Notes: generated by a model not told the origin, from the sequence alone. A stretch of DNA of 64,000 nt from LMUY01 sp965199095 (GCA_965199095.1 CBDAQM010000007.1:682001-746000), one strand, 5' to 3'; shown: positions 44,659-55,439, numbered from the stretch's first letter. Program-made: numbers and translations.

Positions 44659-45564
44659 ATGAACACTGCGACGCCGCGCGTGCTGTCTGGCACGGAAGTC
44701 CGCGCCCTGTCCGCCCGATCCGACGCCTGGGGCAGCCTGCAGATCGGCCTGCACCTTTGCCTGATCATCGCCGCCGGCTGGCTGGTGTCGCAATCCGGCC
44801 CGTGGACCATCGGGCCGGCGATCATCCTGCTGGGGCTGGCGCAGTCTTCGCTGTTCGCACCCGTGCACGAGACGATGCATTTGACCGCGTTCCGCAGCCG
44901 CCGCGCCAACGCGATGGTCGGCTGGCTGGCCGCCTGCCCGTCACTGCTGAACTGGCACTTCTATACCGTGTTCCACCTCGCCCACCATCGCTTCACCCAG
45001 GATCCGGAGCGCGACCCGGAGTTGACGCCGCGACCGCCCGCCTCGCTGGATGGCTACCTGCTGCGCGTGCTGGCGGTGAATTACTGGCGGGCGCGGGCGA
45101 AGGTCGTGATCGATTGCTGGCGCGGCGACCTGTCGGCCTACGCCTACGTCCCCGAGGCGTCGCGGCGGCGCGTGATCAGCAGCGTGCGCGCCATGTCCGT
45201 CTTCGTGGTGGTGCTCGCCCTCGGCTCTGCCCTGATGTTCGGCTGGTGGACGCCGTTCGTGTTCTGGATCATCCCGCAGGCGGTCGGGCAGGTGTTCCTA
45301 CGGCTCTATCTCCTGACGGAGCATACGGGCTGCGAGGAGTCTGCCAACGGGCTGGTGAACACGCGGACGACGCTGACCACCCGGCTGGTCAAGCTGCTGA
45401 TGTGGAACATGAGCTACCATGCGGAGCATCACCTCTACCCCTCGATCCCGTTCCATCGCCTGCCGGACGCCCACCAAGCCGTGCGGCAGCGGCTGGGCGT
45501 GGTGCAAGACGGCTATGCACGCTGGCATCTCCGCTACCTGAGGGACATCCTAAGCCGCGCGTGA
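44659..45564 (+). CDS. Membrane fatty acid desaturase-family protein
   Basis: About 301 residues from ATG 44659 (GGAGG 8 bases upstream). Three histidine boxes of the di-iron membrane desaturase/hydroxylase family: HETMH (~70), HLAHHRFT (~108) and HAEHHLYP (~254). About four hydrophobic helices. It could desaturate a fatty acyl chain or hydroxylate a lipid or carotenoid. It is convergent with ureG and overlaps it by 15 bases at the 3' end. Confidence 0.9.
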   Translation: MNTATPRVLSGTEVRALSARSDAWGSLQIGLHLCLIIAAGWLVSQSGPWTIGPAIILLGLAQSSLFAPVHETMHLTAFRSRRANAMVGWLAACPSLLNWHFYTVFHLAHHRFTQDPERDPELTPRPPASLDGYLLRVLAVNYWRARAKVVIDCWRGDLSAYAYVPEASRRRVISSVRAMSVFVVVLALGSALMFGWWTPFVFWIIPQAVGQVFLRLYLLTEHTGCEESANGLVNTRTTLTTRLVKLLMWNMSYHAEHHLYPSIPFHRLPDAHQAVRQRLGVVQDGYARWHLRYLRDILSRA

Positions 45565-46173
45565 CAGGCCGCCTGCCCGCTCGACGAAGGCGGCCACTTC
45601 GGCGACGCCCTCGCCGGCGCGGATGTTGGTGAACACGAACGGCCGGTCGCCTCGCATCTTGCGGCTGTCGCGGTCCATCACCTCCAGGCTGGCGCCGACA
45701 TGGGGGGCGAGGTCGATCTTGTTGATCACCAACAAGTCGCTGCGGGTAATCCCAGGGCCGCCCTTGCGCGGGATTTTGTCGCCGGCGGACACGTCGATGA
45801 CGTAGATGGTGATGTCTGCCAATTCCGGGCTGAAGGTCGCGGCCAGGTTGTCGCCGCCACTTTCGATCAGGATCAGGTCCAGCGCGGGGAAGCGATGGCA
45901 GAGATCGGCCACGCCGGCCAGGTTGATGCTAGCGTCCTCGCGGATGGCGGTGTGGGGGCAGCCGCCGGTCTCGATGCCCAAGATCCGCTCGGCCGGCAGC
46001 GACCCGGCGCGGGTGAGGAACTGGGCGTCCTCCTTGGTATAGATGTCGTTGGTGATCGCGGCGATGTCGTAATGCGGCGACAGGGCACGGCACAACCCGT
46101 CCATCAGCGCGGTTTTGCCGGTGCCGACCGGGCCGCCGACGCCCACCCGCAACGGTCCGTGTTTGCTGCTCAT
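45550..46173 (-). CDS. ureG: Urease accessory GTPase UreG
   Basis: 207 residues. SIMIBI GTPase that drives nickel insertion into apo-urease with UreD, UreF and UreE. P-loop VGGPVGTGKTALMDGLCRAL (~13), the metal-binding CPH in ETGGCPHTAIREDASIN (~70), ESGGDNLAATFSPELAD and the NKIDLAPHVGA block. ATG overlaps the ureF stop (ATGA). Last gene of the urease operon. Confidence 0.97.
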   Translation of the reverse strand: MSSKHGPLRVGVGGPVGTGKTALMDGLCRALSPHYDIAAITNDIYTKEDAQFLTRAGSLPAERILGIETGGCPHTAIREDASINLAGVADLCHRFPALDLILIESGGDNLAATFSPELADITIYVIDVSAGDKIPRKGGPGITRSDLLVINKIDLAPHVGASLEVMDRDSRKMRGDRPFVFTNIRAGEGVAEVAAFVERAGGLSRAA

Positions 46174-46838
46174 GTTCGGAATAGCCTCGTATATTGCGTC
46201 TCGTGCCGCATGGCGGCGATATCGGAGCGGAAGCAGGCGCCGCCGATGTCGTCCAGGCTGGCCGCCGCGGTTTCGCAGACCAGGTCGGCGATCGTTGTCG
46301 CAAGCCCGGCCAGGATCCGCAGCCCGGCGGTCTGCCCCAGCGGCACCAGCCGGACGGCGGCGGAGACCAGGTTGGCGGCGAACGCATGCAACAGCCCAGC
46401 GGCCGCGTCGTCCTCCGCCACGCCATGGGCGGCGGCCAAGGCGCCGACAGCCACCGGGTAGGCGACCGGCCCCGGCAATGCGAGCAGGAGCGGGGCGCCC
46501 CAGACCTTCGCCGCCAAGGCGAACGCCGTCCCCTGGGCCAGCGTCTCGGTCCGGCGTTCCGCGCCGGGTTGCATCGCTGCGGCGAGGACGGCGATGTCCG
46601 ACAGCGCCGCCGCGTCCCGCGCACGATGCGCGTGGCGCAGCAGGATCGCATCGGATCGGCCTGCTCCGTAACGCAGCACCGTCGCCAGCCAAGCGGCGGT
46701 GGTTGGTTCATCGCGGACGTCGCGGCTCTCCACCGCCCATTCCAGGCCGTGGCTGTAGGCGTAGGCCCCGGTCGGGAACGCGGGCGACAACCAGGTCAAC
46801 AGGTGCAGCAGGGCGCGATGGCCCGGTTGGTCAATCAT
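46170..46838 (-). CDS. ureF: Urease accessory protein UreF
   Basis: About 222 residues from ATG 46838. All-helical chaperone that bridges UreD and UreG. LLTWLSPAFPTGAYAYSHGLEWAVESRDV at the start is the family signature, and RLVPLGQTAGLRIL the second conserved block. Its start lies inside the end of ureE, and its stop overlaps ureG. Confidence 0.95.
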   Translation of the reverse strand: MIDQPGHRALLHLLTWLSPAFPTGAYAYSHGLEWAVESRDVRDEPTTAAWLATVLRYGAGRSDAILLRHAHRARDAAALSDIAVLAAAMQPGAERRTETLAQGTAFALAAKVWGAPLLLALPGPVAYPVAVGALAAAHGVAEDDAAAGLLHAFAANLVSAAVRLVPLGQTAGLRILAGLATTIADLVCETAAASLDDIGGACFRSDIAAMRHETQYTRLFRT

Positions 46839-47295
46839 CGTCGTGGTGATGATGGTGCCCGCCGGCATAGGCGCCGCCTTCTGGGTCAAACGGAGCCTCG
46901 ACCGCGTGCGCATGGCCACCCAGCCCGTGCACCATATCGGCGATCACGTGGTCCGCCCGGATGCGGATGCGATCGCCGAGCAATTGCACCGGCAGGTGGC
47001 GGTTGCCGAGATGCCAGGCAATGCGCACTAGCTCCGCCGGGCCATGGGCGTGGATTTCCAGCAGTGGCTCGGGCTGCGCCACGACGCGGACCAGGCGCCC
47101 ATCCGTGAGTTCCAGGCCATCCCCATCACGCAGCCGGATGGCTTGTGGTAAGTCGAGCAGGATTTCCGAGCCGGATACCGTGCGGAGCACGACCCGTCGG
47201 CGATGGCGGCGATCAAAATCGATCAGGACTTGATCGGCCACGGGGCGGTTGTCCCATGTGCCGGCCGCCAAAACAGCGGTTGCGCGCTGCGTCAC
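46831..47295 (-). CDS. ureE: Urease nickel chaperone UreE
   Basis: About 154 residues from a GTG at 47295 that overlaps the stop of the coiled-coil gene (GTGA). N-terminal peptide-binding domain (RVVLRTVSGSEILLDLP), a metal-binding domain with RIAWHLGNRHLPVQL, and a His/Asp-rich tail GGHHHHHDDD that binds extra nickel. Delivers Ni2+ to UreG. Confidence 0.94.
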   Translation of the reverse strand: MTQRATAVLAAGTWDNRPVADQVLIDFDRRHRRRVVLRTVSGSEILLDLPQAIRLRDGDGLELTDGRLVRVVAQPEPLLEIHAHGPAELVRIAWHLGNRHLPVQLLGDRIRIRADHVIADMVHGLGGHAHAVEAPFDPEGGAYAGGHHHHHDDD

Positions 47296-47648
47296 CCGAA
47301 ATATTTCATGGCAGCCAGCACGGCGATGATCGTGGCGCCCACGCTGACGGTCCAAACCTTGGTCTCCGCTAGCCCAGCCTTGATTTCACTTCGGACCACA
47401 GCGATTTCATTCTGCAACTCCGACCGGACGACCCCAATCTCCGACCGGACGAGATTAACCTCCGACCGAACTCCGTCAATGGATTGCTGCAGTTCGACAC
47501 GGGTCAGTGCCACGTCCTGTTTCGTCGCGACCGTTTCAGACACTGCCTGATGAAACGCATCGCTCAGCGCCTCGGCCTGCGGGCGCGAAAAATTGCCAGC
47601 ATCTTCCAGCCGTTTCACGAAGGACAATTTGTCGAACACGACGCTCAT
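47292..47648 (-). CDS. Coiled-coil membrane-anchored protein in the urease operon (between ureC and ureE)
   Basis: 118 residues from ATG 47648. Residues ~5-45 are helical (FVKRLEDAGNFSRPQAEALSDAFHQAV). Then comes a coiled coil with repeats such as VRSEVNLVRSEIGVVRSELQNEIAVVRSEI (~60-92). It ends in a single membrane helix (VWTVSVGATIIAVLAAMKYF). The form is that of DUF1640/CCDC90-like proteins. Its stop overlaps the ureE start as GTGA and it begins 9 bases after ureC, so it is translated within the operon. No role in urease maturation is known for this family; anchoring or oligomerisation at the membrane is inferred only. A second, different coiled-coil gene lies between ureA and ureB. Confidence 0.85.
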   Translation of the reverse strand: MSVVFDKLSFVKRLEDAGNFSRPQAEALSDAFHQAVSETVATKQDVALTRVELQQSIDGVRSEVNLVRSEIGVVRSELQNEIAVVRSEIKAGLAETKVWTVSVGATIIAVLAAMKYFG

Positions 47649-47657
47649 GGCCACAGC

Positions 47658-49360
<1,703 letters not shown>

Positions 49361-49364
<4 letters not shown>

Positions 49365-49666
49365 AGCGCGCCCATGATGTCGCCGCGGAAGCCGTAGACG
49401 GTGCGGGCGCCGCGGAACGGCACCAACGTGACCTCCCGCGATTGCCCCGGTTCGAACCGGACCGCAGTACCGGCGGCGACGTCCAGCCGCTGGCCGCGGG
49501 CCAGGCCGCGGTCGAACTGCAAGGCCGGGTTCGTTTCGGCGAAATGGTAGTGGCTGCCGACCTGGATCGGGCGATCACCCGTGTTCGCCACCGTCAGGGT
49601 GGTGCGGGGTTGACCCACATTTAGGTCGATGTTGCCGTCAAGCGTAATGATCTCGCCCGGTATCAT
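49361..49666 (-). CDS. ureB: Urease beta subunit
   Basis: 101 residues from ATG 49666, beginning MIPGEIITLDGNIDLNVG. The jelly-roll subunit with QVGSHYHFAETNPALQFDR (~32) and VPFRGARTVYGFRGDIMG at the end. Separate ureA, ureB and ureC genes, as in most alphaproteobacteria. Its ATG overlaps the preceding coiled-coil gene stop (ATGA). Confidence 0.97.
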
Positions 49667-50088
49667 TTCAGGATCGCTAAACTGGCAAGACCGCACGCAA
49701 ACGCCGCAACCATCGCCGTCATGATGCCCCACATGTAGGTGCGGGTCGGCTTGTCGGCCAAAGCGATCTTCACGTCTGAAATCTGATCTTTTGCTTCTAT
49801 CCGCACCACGGCGATCTCACTTTTAAGCTCCGTTCGCAACTCGGCGATATCACCCTTCAACTCCACCCGTAGTTCTGCGATATCACCCTTCAGGTCGGAG
49901 CGGACAGCCATCAAGTCGGCCTTTGTCACCATCTCCAGCAGCCTGGCGTCAGTCCGTACGATCATCGGCTCCAGACGACGCAGGATCGCCTTGATCTCGC
50001 CGACATCTTCCTCCAGCCGGGTGACCCGCGCGTCCAGCCAGGGATCGTGCCCCGGCTCGCCCGGCGGTGCGACGCCGTCCGGGCTCAT
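49663..50088 (-). CDS. Coiled-coil membrane-anchored protein in the urease operon (between ureA and ureB)
   Basis: 141 residues. After a Gly/Pro-rich start, a long helix runs from ~18 to ~105 with hendecad-like units (LKGDIAELRVE, LKGDIAELRTE, LKSEIAVVRIE), and the C-terminus is one membrane helix (MWGIMTAMVAAFACGLASLAIL). It resembles XhlA-type proteins in layout. Both ends use ATGA overlaps, with ureA upstream and ureB downstream, so it sits inside the structural-gene block under strict translational coupling. Function unknown. It and the ureC/ureE-linked protein share layout (coiled coil then C-terminal helix) but not close sequence. Confidence 0.86.
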   Translation of the reverse strand: MSPDGVAPPGEPGHDPWLDARVTRLEEDVGEIKAILRRLEPMIVRTDARLLEMVTKADLMAVRSDLKGDIAELRVELKGDIAELRTELKSEIAVVRIEAKDQISDVKIALADKPTRTYMWGIMTAMVAAFACGLASLAILK

Positions 50089-50387
50089 CGGATCGGCTCG
50101 TGCACCGTCACCAGCTTGGTGCCGTCGGGGAACGTCGCCTCCACCTGCACGTCGGCGATCATCTCCGCGATGCCGTCCATCACCTGGTCGCGCGTCAGTA
50201 CATGCGCGCCATGCTCCATCAGATCCGCCACCGAGCGGCCGTCCCGCGCCCCCTCCACGACGAAATCGCTGATCAGCGCCACCGCCTCCGGATGGTTCAG
50301 CTTCACGCCACGGGCCAGGCGCTTGCGCGCGACCTCCGCGGCCATGGCGATCAGCAGCTTGTCCTTCTCGCGCGGGGTCAGGTTCAT
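50085..50387 (-). CDS. ureA: Urease gamma subunit
   Basis: 100 residues, normal length: MNLTPREKDKLLIAMAAEVARKRLARGVKLNHPEAVALI at the start, then GRSVADLMEHGAHVLTRDQVMDG and VQVEATFPDGTKLVTVHEPI. Begins 4 bases after ureD; its stop overlaps the first coiled-coil gene. Confidence 0.97.
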   Translation of the reverse strand: MNLTPREKDKLLIAMAAEVARKRLARGVKLNHPEAVALISDFVVEGARDGRSVADLMEHGAHVLTRDQVMDGIAEMIADVQVEATFPDGTKLVTVHEPIR

Positions 50388-50391
50388 CGGG

Positions 50392-51171
50392 TCAGCAACT
50401 CCAGACGCGGGGTATCGGGCGGCCCGCCCGCAGCGCGGCCAATCCTGCCACGATCGCGGCGCGCAGGCTTGCCCCATCCTGCGCGACCACGCGGGCAACC
50501 AGCAAGCCGTCCATCGCGGAGGCGCCCGCCTGCCACGGCGACAGCGCAGACCGCAACGCATCCAACCGTGCGGCGCTATCCGGCGCCAGGTGAAACAGGG
50601 TTGCCACCGCCCGTGCGCCGGCCGCCACCGCCGGGCGGTCCAGCAGCGCCTGCACCCCGCCATGGATCCGGATCGCATCGTGCAACAGCAACTCGCCGCC
50701 CCGGTGCAGGCGGATCGTGTCTGACAGGGCGGCCCGGTGCACCGTTTCCCCCATCAGGGCGCGGCCGAACACCAGCATCTCGACGCCGAGGAACCAACTG
50801 TCCGGCGCCACCGCGACGTCCACCCGGCGGTCGAGCGCGCAGCCATCAAACAGGATGGTCTCCTGCGGCAACCACTCCAACGCCCCGCCGGGCGCCACCG
50901 TCAGCGCGGTGCGCACCCGGGCCGGCGCGCCGCCCGGCGAGCGATAGAACCGCTCCGCCGCCTGGCTGGCGACGGTCAGCCGGGTTCCGGCGCCGGCCGT
51001 GATGCCGACATCAAGCTGGTCGCCCTGCGCCACGCCGCCTGCGCTGTTCAGCGTCACCAGGCTGGTCCAGGCGCCGTGTTCCGGCCGCGGCCAGCGCGCC
51101 TTCAGGCAGCCCTCCTGCCGCAGCCGGTCCAGCACGGTCGACCCGTCCCGCAGCTTTACCGCCGCCTGCAA
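50392..51171 (-). CDS. ureD: Urease accessory protein UreD
   Basis: 259 residues from a TTG at 51171. Chaperone that binds apo-urease and recruits UreF/UreG. EGCLKARWPRPEHGAWTSLVTLNSAGGVAQGDQL and SQAAERFYRSPGGAPARV are typical UreD blocks. The conserved N-terminal Q-R-S-R-G stretch lies in frame just upstream of the TTG, but no ATG, GTG or TTG precedes it in that frame; a CTG would be needed to include it. First gene of the urease operon. Confidence 0.93.
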   Translation of the reverse strand: MQAAVKLRDGSTVLDRLRQEGCLKARWPRPEHGAWTSLVTLNSAGGVAQGDQLDVGITAGAGTRLTVASQAAERFYRSPGGAPARVRTALTVAPGGALEWLPQETILFDGCALDRRVDVAVAPDSWFLGVEMLVFGRALMGETVHRAALSDTIRLHRGGELLLHDAIRIHGGVQALLDRPAVAAGARAVATLFHLAPDSAARLDALRSALSPWQAGASAMDGLLVARVVAQDGASLRAAIVAGLAALRAGRPIPRVWSC

Positions 51172-51212
51172 CGTGCCGCGCGACCGTTGCAGGCCGGTCG
51201 CGATCGCTGGTC

Positions 51213-51680
51213 CTATCGCGCGAGGCCACGCTGCTGCTGCGCGACGCCGCTGCTATACTGCTGGTTCAATTGCGCGACGCCGGCATCCAGTTGCTGCCGG
51301 CTGAGGCGCCCGGCGTTGAACTGCTGCTGCAAGGACAACACGCTCTGGTTATGCTGCTGCTGCAACGCGGTGACCGACTGATTGTATTGCTGCTCCTGCG
51401 CCCGCTGCTGCGCCAGCGCGGGGTTGCCACGGCTGTCCTCGTTGCGCTGGTCGTTGCCGTAGCGGCGCTGCTGGTCGTCCGGGCGGCCTTGCTGCTGGAA
51501 CCGGTCATCCGGGCGTCGTCCATCGTAGCCCGGCCGCGGCGGCGGCGTGCCGTAGCCATATCCCGGCGGCGGCGGCGGCGAGACCCCATACCCGTAGCCC
51601 TGCGCCGCGCTTCCGGTCGAAAAAGCGGCTGCCATCCCCAGCGCCAGCAAACCGGCCACCGCCATGCTCTGCGTCGTCAT
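51213..51680 (-). CDS. Secreted Gly/Pro/Gln-rich protein
   Basis: About 155 residues from ATG 51680, which follows AGGGACAGGG. Sec signal (MTTQSMAVAGLLALGMAAAFSTGSAAQ), then a GYGYG/PPPP segment, an Arg/Gln-rich middle and a Gln-rich helical C-terminus (SVTALQQQHNQSVLSLQQQFNAGRLSRQQLDAGVAQLNQQYSSG summarised: repeated QSV/QQQ units). No cysteines. It lies 42 bases ahead of ureD on the same strand and may share its transcript. Function unknown. Confidence 0.72.
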   Translation of the reverse strand: MTTQSMAVAGLLALGMAAAFSTGSAAQGYGYGVSPPPPPGYGYGTPPPRPGYDGRRPDDRFQQQGRPDDQQRRYGNDQRNEDSRGNPALAQQRAQEQQYNQSVTALQQQHNQSVLSLQQQFNAGRLSRQQLDAGVAQLNQQYSSGVAQQQRGLAR

Positions 51681-51889
51681 CCCTGTCCCTCCCATTCCGT
51701 CGCTGTTTGTAACAGGGAAAGGGGGCGGTTTCAGGGCAGGTTTTACAAACGCTGTCGGATCGAGAGACGCCGCCGCACGCCGGCTCGTCCAGCGTTCCCA
51801 CGGGACCGCTCAGGACGATGGTGGAGAACCGCGCCTCCGCCGCCAGCATCGCCATCCGCACGGCGAGTGCGGAGTAAGGAACACGCGAC

Positions 51890-53332
51890 TCAGAAAGCCG
51901 ATGCGTCGAACCCGTTCGGCAGCACGCCGCGCGGGCGGATCGCGTCATACGCTGCGACGGGCAAATACTGCCCGCTGCCCGGCTGCGCCTGCACCACCCC
52001 GTCCTGCATGACGACCCGCCCGCGCAGGATGGTGGTGACGGGCCAGCCTGTGACCCGCCGCCCTTCATAGGGTGTGTAGTCGATCGCGTGCTGCATCCGC
52101 GCGTTGGTGATCGTCACCTGCCGCGCCGGGTCCCACAGCACCAGGTCGGCATCCGCGCCCGGCGCGATCCGGCCCTTCGCGCCCAGCCCGAACAGCCAGG
52201 CCGGCTGAGTCGCCGTCAGCCGCACGAACGCGCTGGGCGTGATGCGCCCGGTCGCCACGCCCTCGCTCCACAGCAGCGGCAGGCGCGCGGCCAGGCCGGG
52301 CACGCCGTTCGGGATGGCGGTGAACGGCGCACCGTCACCGGCGACGCGCTTGCCGTGCGGCCCCTCGAAGCTCCATCCGCTATGGTCGGAGCTGACGACG
52401 GAGAGCGTGCCGAGCCGGATGGCGTCCCACAGCGCCTGCGTCGCGGCGGCATCGCGCGGCGCCGGGCTGCACATGAACTTCGCGCCCTCGAAACCTGGCC
52501 GGTCCATGTCGCTGGCCTGCAGCACCAGGTATTGCGGGCAGGTCTCGCCCCACACCCTCAGACCGCGGCGCTGCGCCCGGGCGATCTCCTCCGCCGCTTG
52601 CGACCCGGACACGTGGAACACCTCGATCGGCTGGTCCACCAACTCCGCGAGGGCGATGGCGCGGTGCGTCGCCTCCCGCTCCACCACCTCAGGCCGCGAC
52701 CAGGCGTGGTATTTCGGCGCGGCCCGGCCATCCGCCAGCAAGGCGGCGGCGCGCCAGGCGATCGCGTCGTAGTTCTCGCAATGCACCGTCACCAGGCAGC
52801 CGAGCCGGCGTGCGGCCGCCAGCACGGCGAGATATTGCCGATCGTCCAGCCGCAGCGGATCGTAGGTGAGGAACACCTTGAGGCTGCGCACGCCCCCCGC
52901 CACGACCTGCGGCAGTTCCTGGTGGATGACGGCGTCGGTCGGGTCCGTGACGATCTGGTGAAACGCGTAATCCACCATCGCGCCCGCGGCCGCCCGGCGG
53001 CGATACTCCGCCAGCGGCCCCAACACGCCGCCGCCCTTGAACTGGGTGGAGAACGTGACGACGGAGGTGGTGCCGCCCGCCAGGGCGGCCGTGCTGCCGG
53101 TGACGAAGCTCTCCTCGTCGGCGCCGCCGCCCTCCTGCAACTGCTCGATATGGCAGTGGCTGTCGACGCCGCCGGGCAGGACGAACAGGCCGTCCGCGTC
53201 GATGGCCGGCCCGCCCTCCAACCGTTCGGCAATGGCGGCGATGCGGCCGGCGCGGATGCCGATATCGGCGGCAAATTGGTCGCACGCCGTGACCACCGTT
53301 CCGCCGCGCACGATCAGGTCAAACTCCGGCAT
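51890..53332 (-). CDS. Dihydropyrimidinase/D-hydantoinase-type amidohydrolase
   Basis: 480 residues from ATG 53332. Amidohydrolase-superfamily enzyme opening cyclic amides such as dihydrouracil or hydantoin. Metal-binding DSHCHIE (~60), the carbamylated lysine in SLKVFLTYDP (~150), HCENYDAI (~180), EVFHVSG (~240), ETCPQYLVL (~275) and SSDHSGWSFEGPHGKR (~320). The fourth residue of the first motif, Cys-His, is usual for this group. Divergent from the class V aminotransferase. Ureide release here could feed nitrogen to the neighbouring urease, an inference from position. Confidence 0.9.
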   Translation of the reverse strand: MPEFDLIVRGGTVVTACDQFAADIGIRAGRIAAIAERLEGGPAIDADGLFVLPGGVDSHCHIEQLQEGGGADEESFVTGSTAALAGGTTSVVTFSTQFKGGGVLGPLAEYRRRAAAGAMVDYAFHQIVTDPTDAVIHQELPQVVAGGVRSLKVFLTYDPLRLDDRQYLAVLAAARRLGCLVTVHCENYDAIAWRAAALLADGRAAPKYHAWSRPEVVEREATHRAIALAELVDQPIEVFHVSGSQAAEEIARAQRRGLRVWGETCPQYLVLQASDMDRPGFEGAKFMCSPAPRDAAATQALWDAIRLGTLSVVSSDHSGWSFEGPHGKRVAGDGAPFTAIPNGVPGLAARLPLLWSEGVATGRITPSAFVRLTATQPAWLFGLGAKGRIAPGADADLVLWDPARQVTITNARMQHAIDYTPYEGRRVTGWPVTTILRGRVVMQDGVVQAQPGSGQYLPVAAYDAIRPRGVLPNGFDASAF

Positions 53333-53405
53333 GGCAGGCCCTCGGCGGGGTGATTTGACCGCCACCTAAGAAGGGCGGGAGGGTATTGTCCATCCGAGGT
53401 GATCC

Positions 53406-54560
53406 GTGGACCGTGCCATGCTGCCGTCGCAACGCCATTTGTTCGAGATTCCGCGGCAGGTCGCCTACCTCAACAACGCGGCCTACGCGCCCCTGCCCCG
53501 CAGCGTGCGCGAGGCCGGTGAGGCGGGGGTGGCCGCCAAAAGCCAGCCCTGGCTGATGGACCACGACGTGGGACTGCAGCAGGCGGAGGCGGTGCGTGCG
53601 GCGGCGGCGGCGCTGATCGGGGCAGAGGCCGGCGACGTTGCCATCGTGCCGTCTGCCGCCTACGGCATCGCGACCGCCGCAGCAAACCTCCCGCTCGCGG
53701 CGAACACGCGAATTCTGCTGATCGAGGGGGAATATCCGTCGCAAGCGCTGGAATGGGCACGCCGGGCGGAGATGAGTGGCGCGATGCTGGATTTGGTCCC
53801 CCGCCCGGCGGATGGCGATTGGACGGCGGCCCTGCTGCGCCGCATCCAACAGTCCGGGCTGCCCCCTATCAGCGTCGCCGCGCTTACGCCGCTATATTGG
53901 ACGGATGGGACGCTGATCGCGCTCGAGCGCCTGGCGCCGGCGCTGCGGCAGCAAGGCGCGGCGCTCGTGGTCGACGCGACGCAGGCGGTCGGCATCCTGC
54001 CCATCGACGTCCGCCGGCTTGGTGCGGATTACCTGGTGTTCCCAACCTATAAATGGCTGCTGGGGCCATACACCCTCGCCTTCCTCTACGTGGCGCCCTC
54101 GCGGCAGGAGGGCACGCCATTGGAGCAGCACAGCGCGACCCGCCACGGCGGAAGCGACCCGTTCATCGGGAGGTTGGGTGCGCTGATCCCCAGCGCCCGG
54201 CGGTTCGACATGGGTCAACGGGACAACCCGGTGAACCTGCCGATGGCGCTGGCCGGCATGACGCTGCTGCAGTCATGGGACCGCGCCGCCATGGTCGACC
54301 GCCTTCGCAGCGTCACGGACAGCCTTGCGTCACTCGCCGAATCGCACGGGTTGCAGCCCGTGCCGCCCTCCCTGCGCAGTCCGCACATCCTGGGGCTGCG
54401 CGTGCCGCCGGGCGCGGACAGCAGCCGGATGGTCCAGATGCTGGCCGCACGCGACGTGCACGTTGCCGACCGCGGCGGCAACCTCCGCATCGGCGCCCAC
54501 GTGTTCAACGACGAGGAAGACGTGGCGCACTTCGGCTTCGCGCTCCGGCAGGTTATGTAA
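53406..54560 (+). CDS. Class V (PLP-dependent) aminotransferase-family protein
   Basis: 384 residues from a GTG with GAGGTG upstream; ATG 53418 is the alternative. Fold-type I: AYLNNAAYAPLPRSV at the start, then ALVVDATQAVGILPIDVRRLGADYLVFPTYKWLLGPYTLAF with the PLP aspartate and lysine (~183-215). It resembles isopenicillin-N-epimerase/cysteine-desulfurase-like members. Substrate unknown. Divergent from the amidohydrolase by 73 bases, which suggests common control. Confidence 0.85.
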   Translation: MDRAMLPSQRHLFEIPRQVAYLNNAAYAPLPRSVREAGEAGVAAKSQPWLMDHDVGLQQAEAVRAAAAALIGAEAGDVAIVPSAAYGIATAAANLPLAANTRILLIEGEYPSQALEWARRAEMSGAMLDLVPRPADGDWTAALLRRIQQSGLPPISVAALTPLYWTDGTLIALERLAPALRQQGAALVVDATQAVGILPIDVRRLGADYLVFPTYKWLLGPYTLAFLYVAPSRQEGTPLEQHSATRHGGSDPFIGRLGALIPSARRFDMGQRDNPVNLPMALAGMTLLQSWDRAAMVDRLRSVTDSLASLAESHGLQPVPPSLRSPHILGLRVPPGADSSRMVQMLAARDVHVADRGGNLRIGAHVFNDEEDVAHFGFALRQVM

Positions 54561-54608
54561 AGCCGAAGACTCCGCAAAGGCGCCGCCTAACGGAGTGTTA
54601 GTGAAACG

Positions 54609-55187
54609 TCAGTTCGGCACGAGCACCGAGCTGACGACGTGGATCACGCCGTTGGACTGCATCACGTTCGGGATCGTCACGACGGCCACGCCGCTCTTGG
54701 CGCCCTGGAGGTAGATCTTGCCCGCATCCTGGGTCAGTGTCAGCGGTTCGCCCTGCACCGTCTTCAGCATCGCCTTGCCATGCCCGGCCCTGATCATCTT
54801 CATCAGATCGGCCGCCGTCAGCCGGCCGGGCACGACGTGGTAGGTCAGCACGGCGACCAGAGTGGCCTTGTTCTCCGGCTTCAGAAGGGTGTCGACGGTG
54901 CCGGGGGACAGCTTGGCGAACGCCTCGTTGGTGGGGGCGAAGACCGTGAACGGCCCTGGCCCCGACAACGTGTCGACCAAGCCTGCTGCCTTGACCGCCG
55001 CGACGAGCGTGGTGTGGTCCTGCGAGTTGACGGCGTTTTCGATGATGTTCTTCGTCGGGTACATCGCCGCGCCGCCAACCATCACAGTCCCGGCAGTGGA
55101 AGGCTGCGCCGAAGCCGGCCCGGCGGGCAAAATCGCGGATGCGGTGACCGCGGCAAACAGGAACGCGAGCGAGCCAAGACGACGCAT
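54609..55187 (-). CDS. Secreted fasciclin (FAS1) domain protein
   Basis: 192 residues with a signal peptide (cleavage near ASAQP, ~28) and one FAS1 domain: NIIENAVNSQDHTTLVAAVKAAGLVDTL, GPFTVFAPTNEAFAKL (H1-like), VLTYHVVPGRLTAADL (H2-like) and NGVIHVVSSVLVPN. Probably an extracellular adhesion-type protein. Convergent with the aminotransferase gene. Confidence 0.95.
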   Translation of the reverse strand: MRRLGSLAFLFAAVTASAILPAGPASAQPSTAGTVMVGGAAMYPTKNIIENAVNSQDHTTLVAAVKAAGLVDTLSGPGPFTVFAPTNEAFAKLSPGTVDTLLKPENKATLVAVLTYHVVPGRLTAADLMKMIRAGHGKAMLKTVQGEPLTLTQDAGKIYLQGAKSGVAVVTIPNVMQSNGVIHVVSSVLVPN

Positions 55188-55439
55188 GATGGAACTCCCT
55201 AATCAGTCTCACGCCCGCTTGGGCATGTGATCTCCATACGGGGCTCCCGCCACGGCAGATGCGCGGCGGCGATCATGAAGGTTTCGGTCAGAGTAATGAC
55301 TGGCGGCGGCGCGTCTCCGCCCGCGTGGCGCCAGGGTGGTCACCGGGGCGTCGCCGAGGCGTCGGTGCTGGGTCAGGTCGTTTCCAGGTCCGGCGACCCT
55401 TTGCAAAACCCGCTCCGCCCGGTAGAGGTCAATGTCGCC

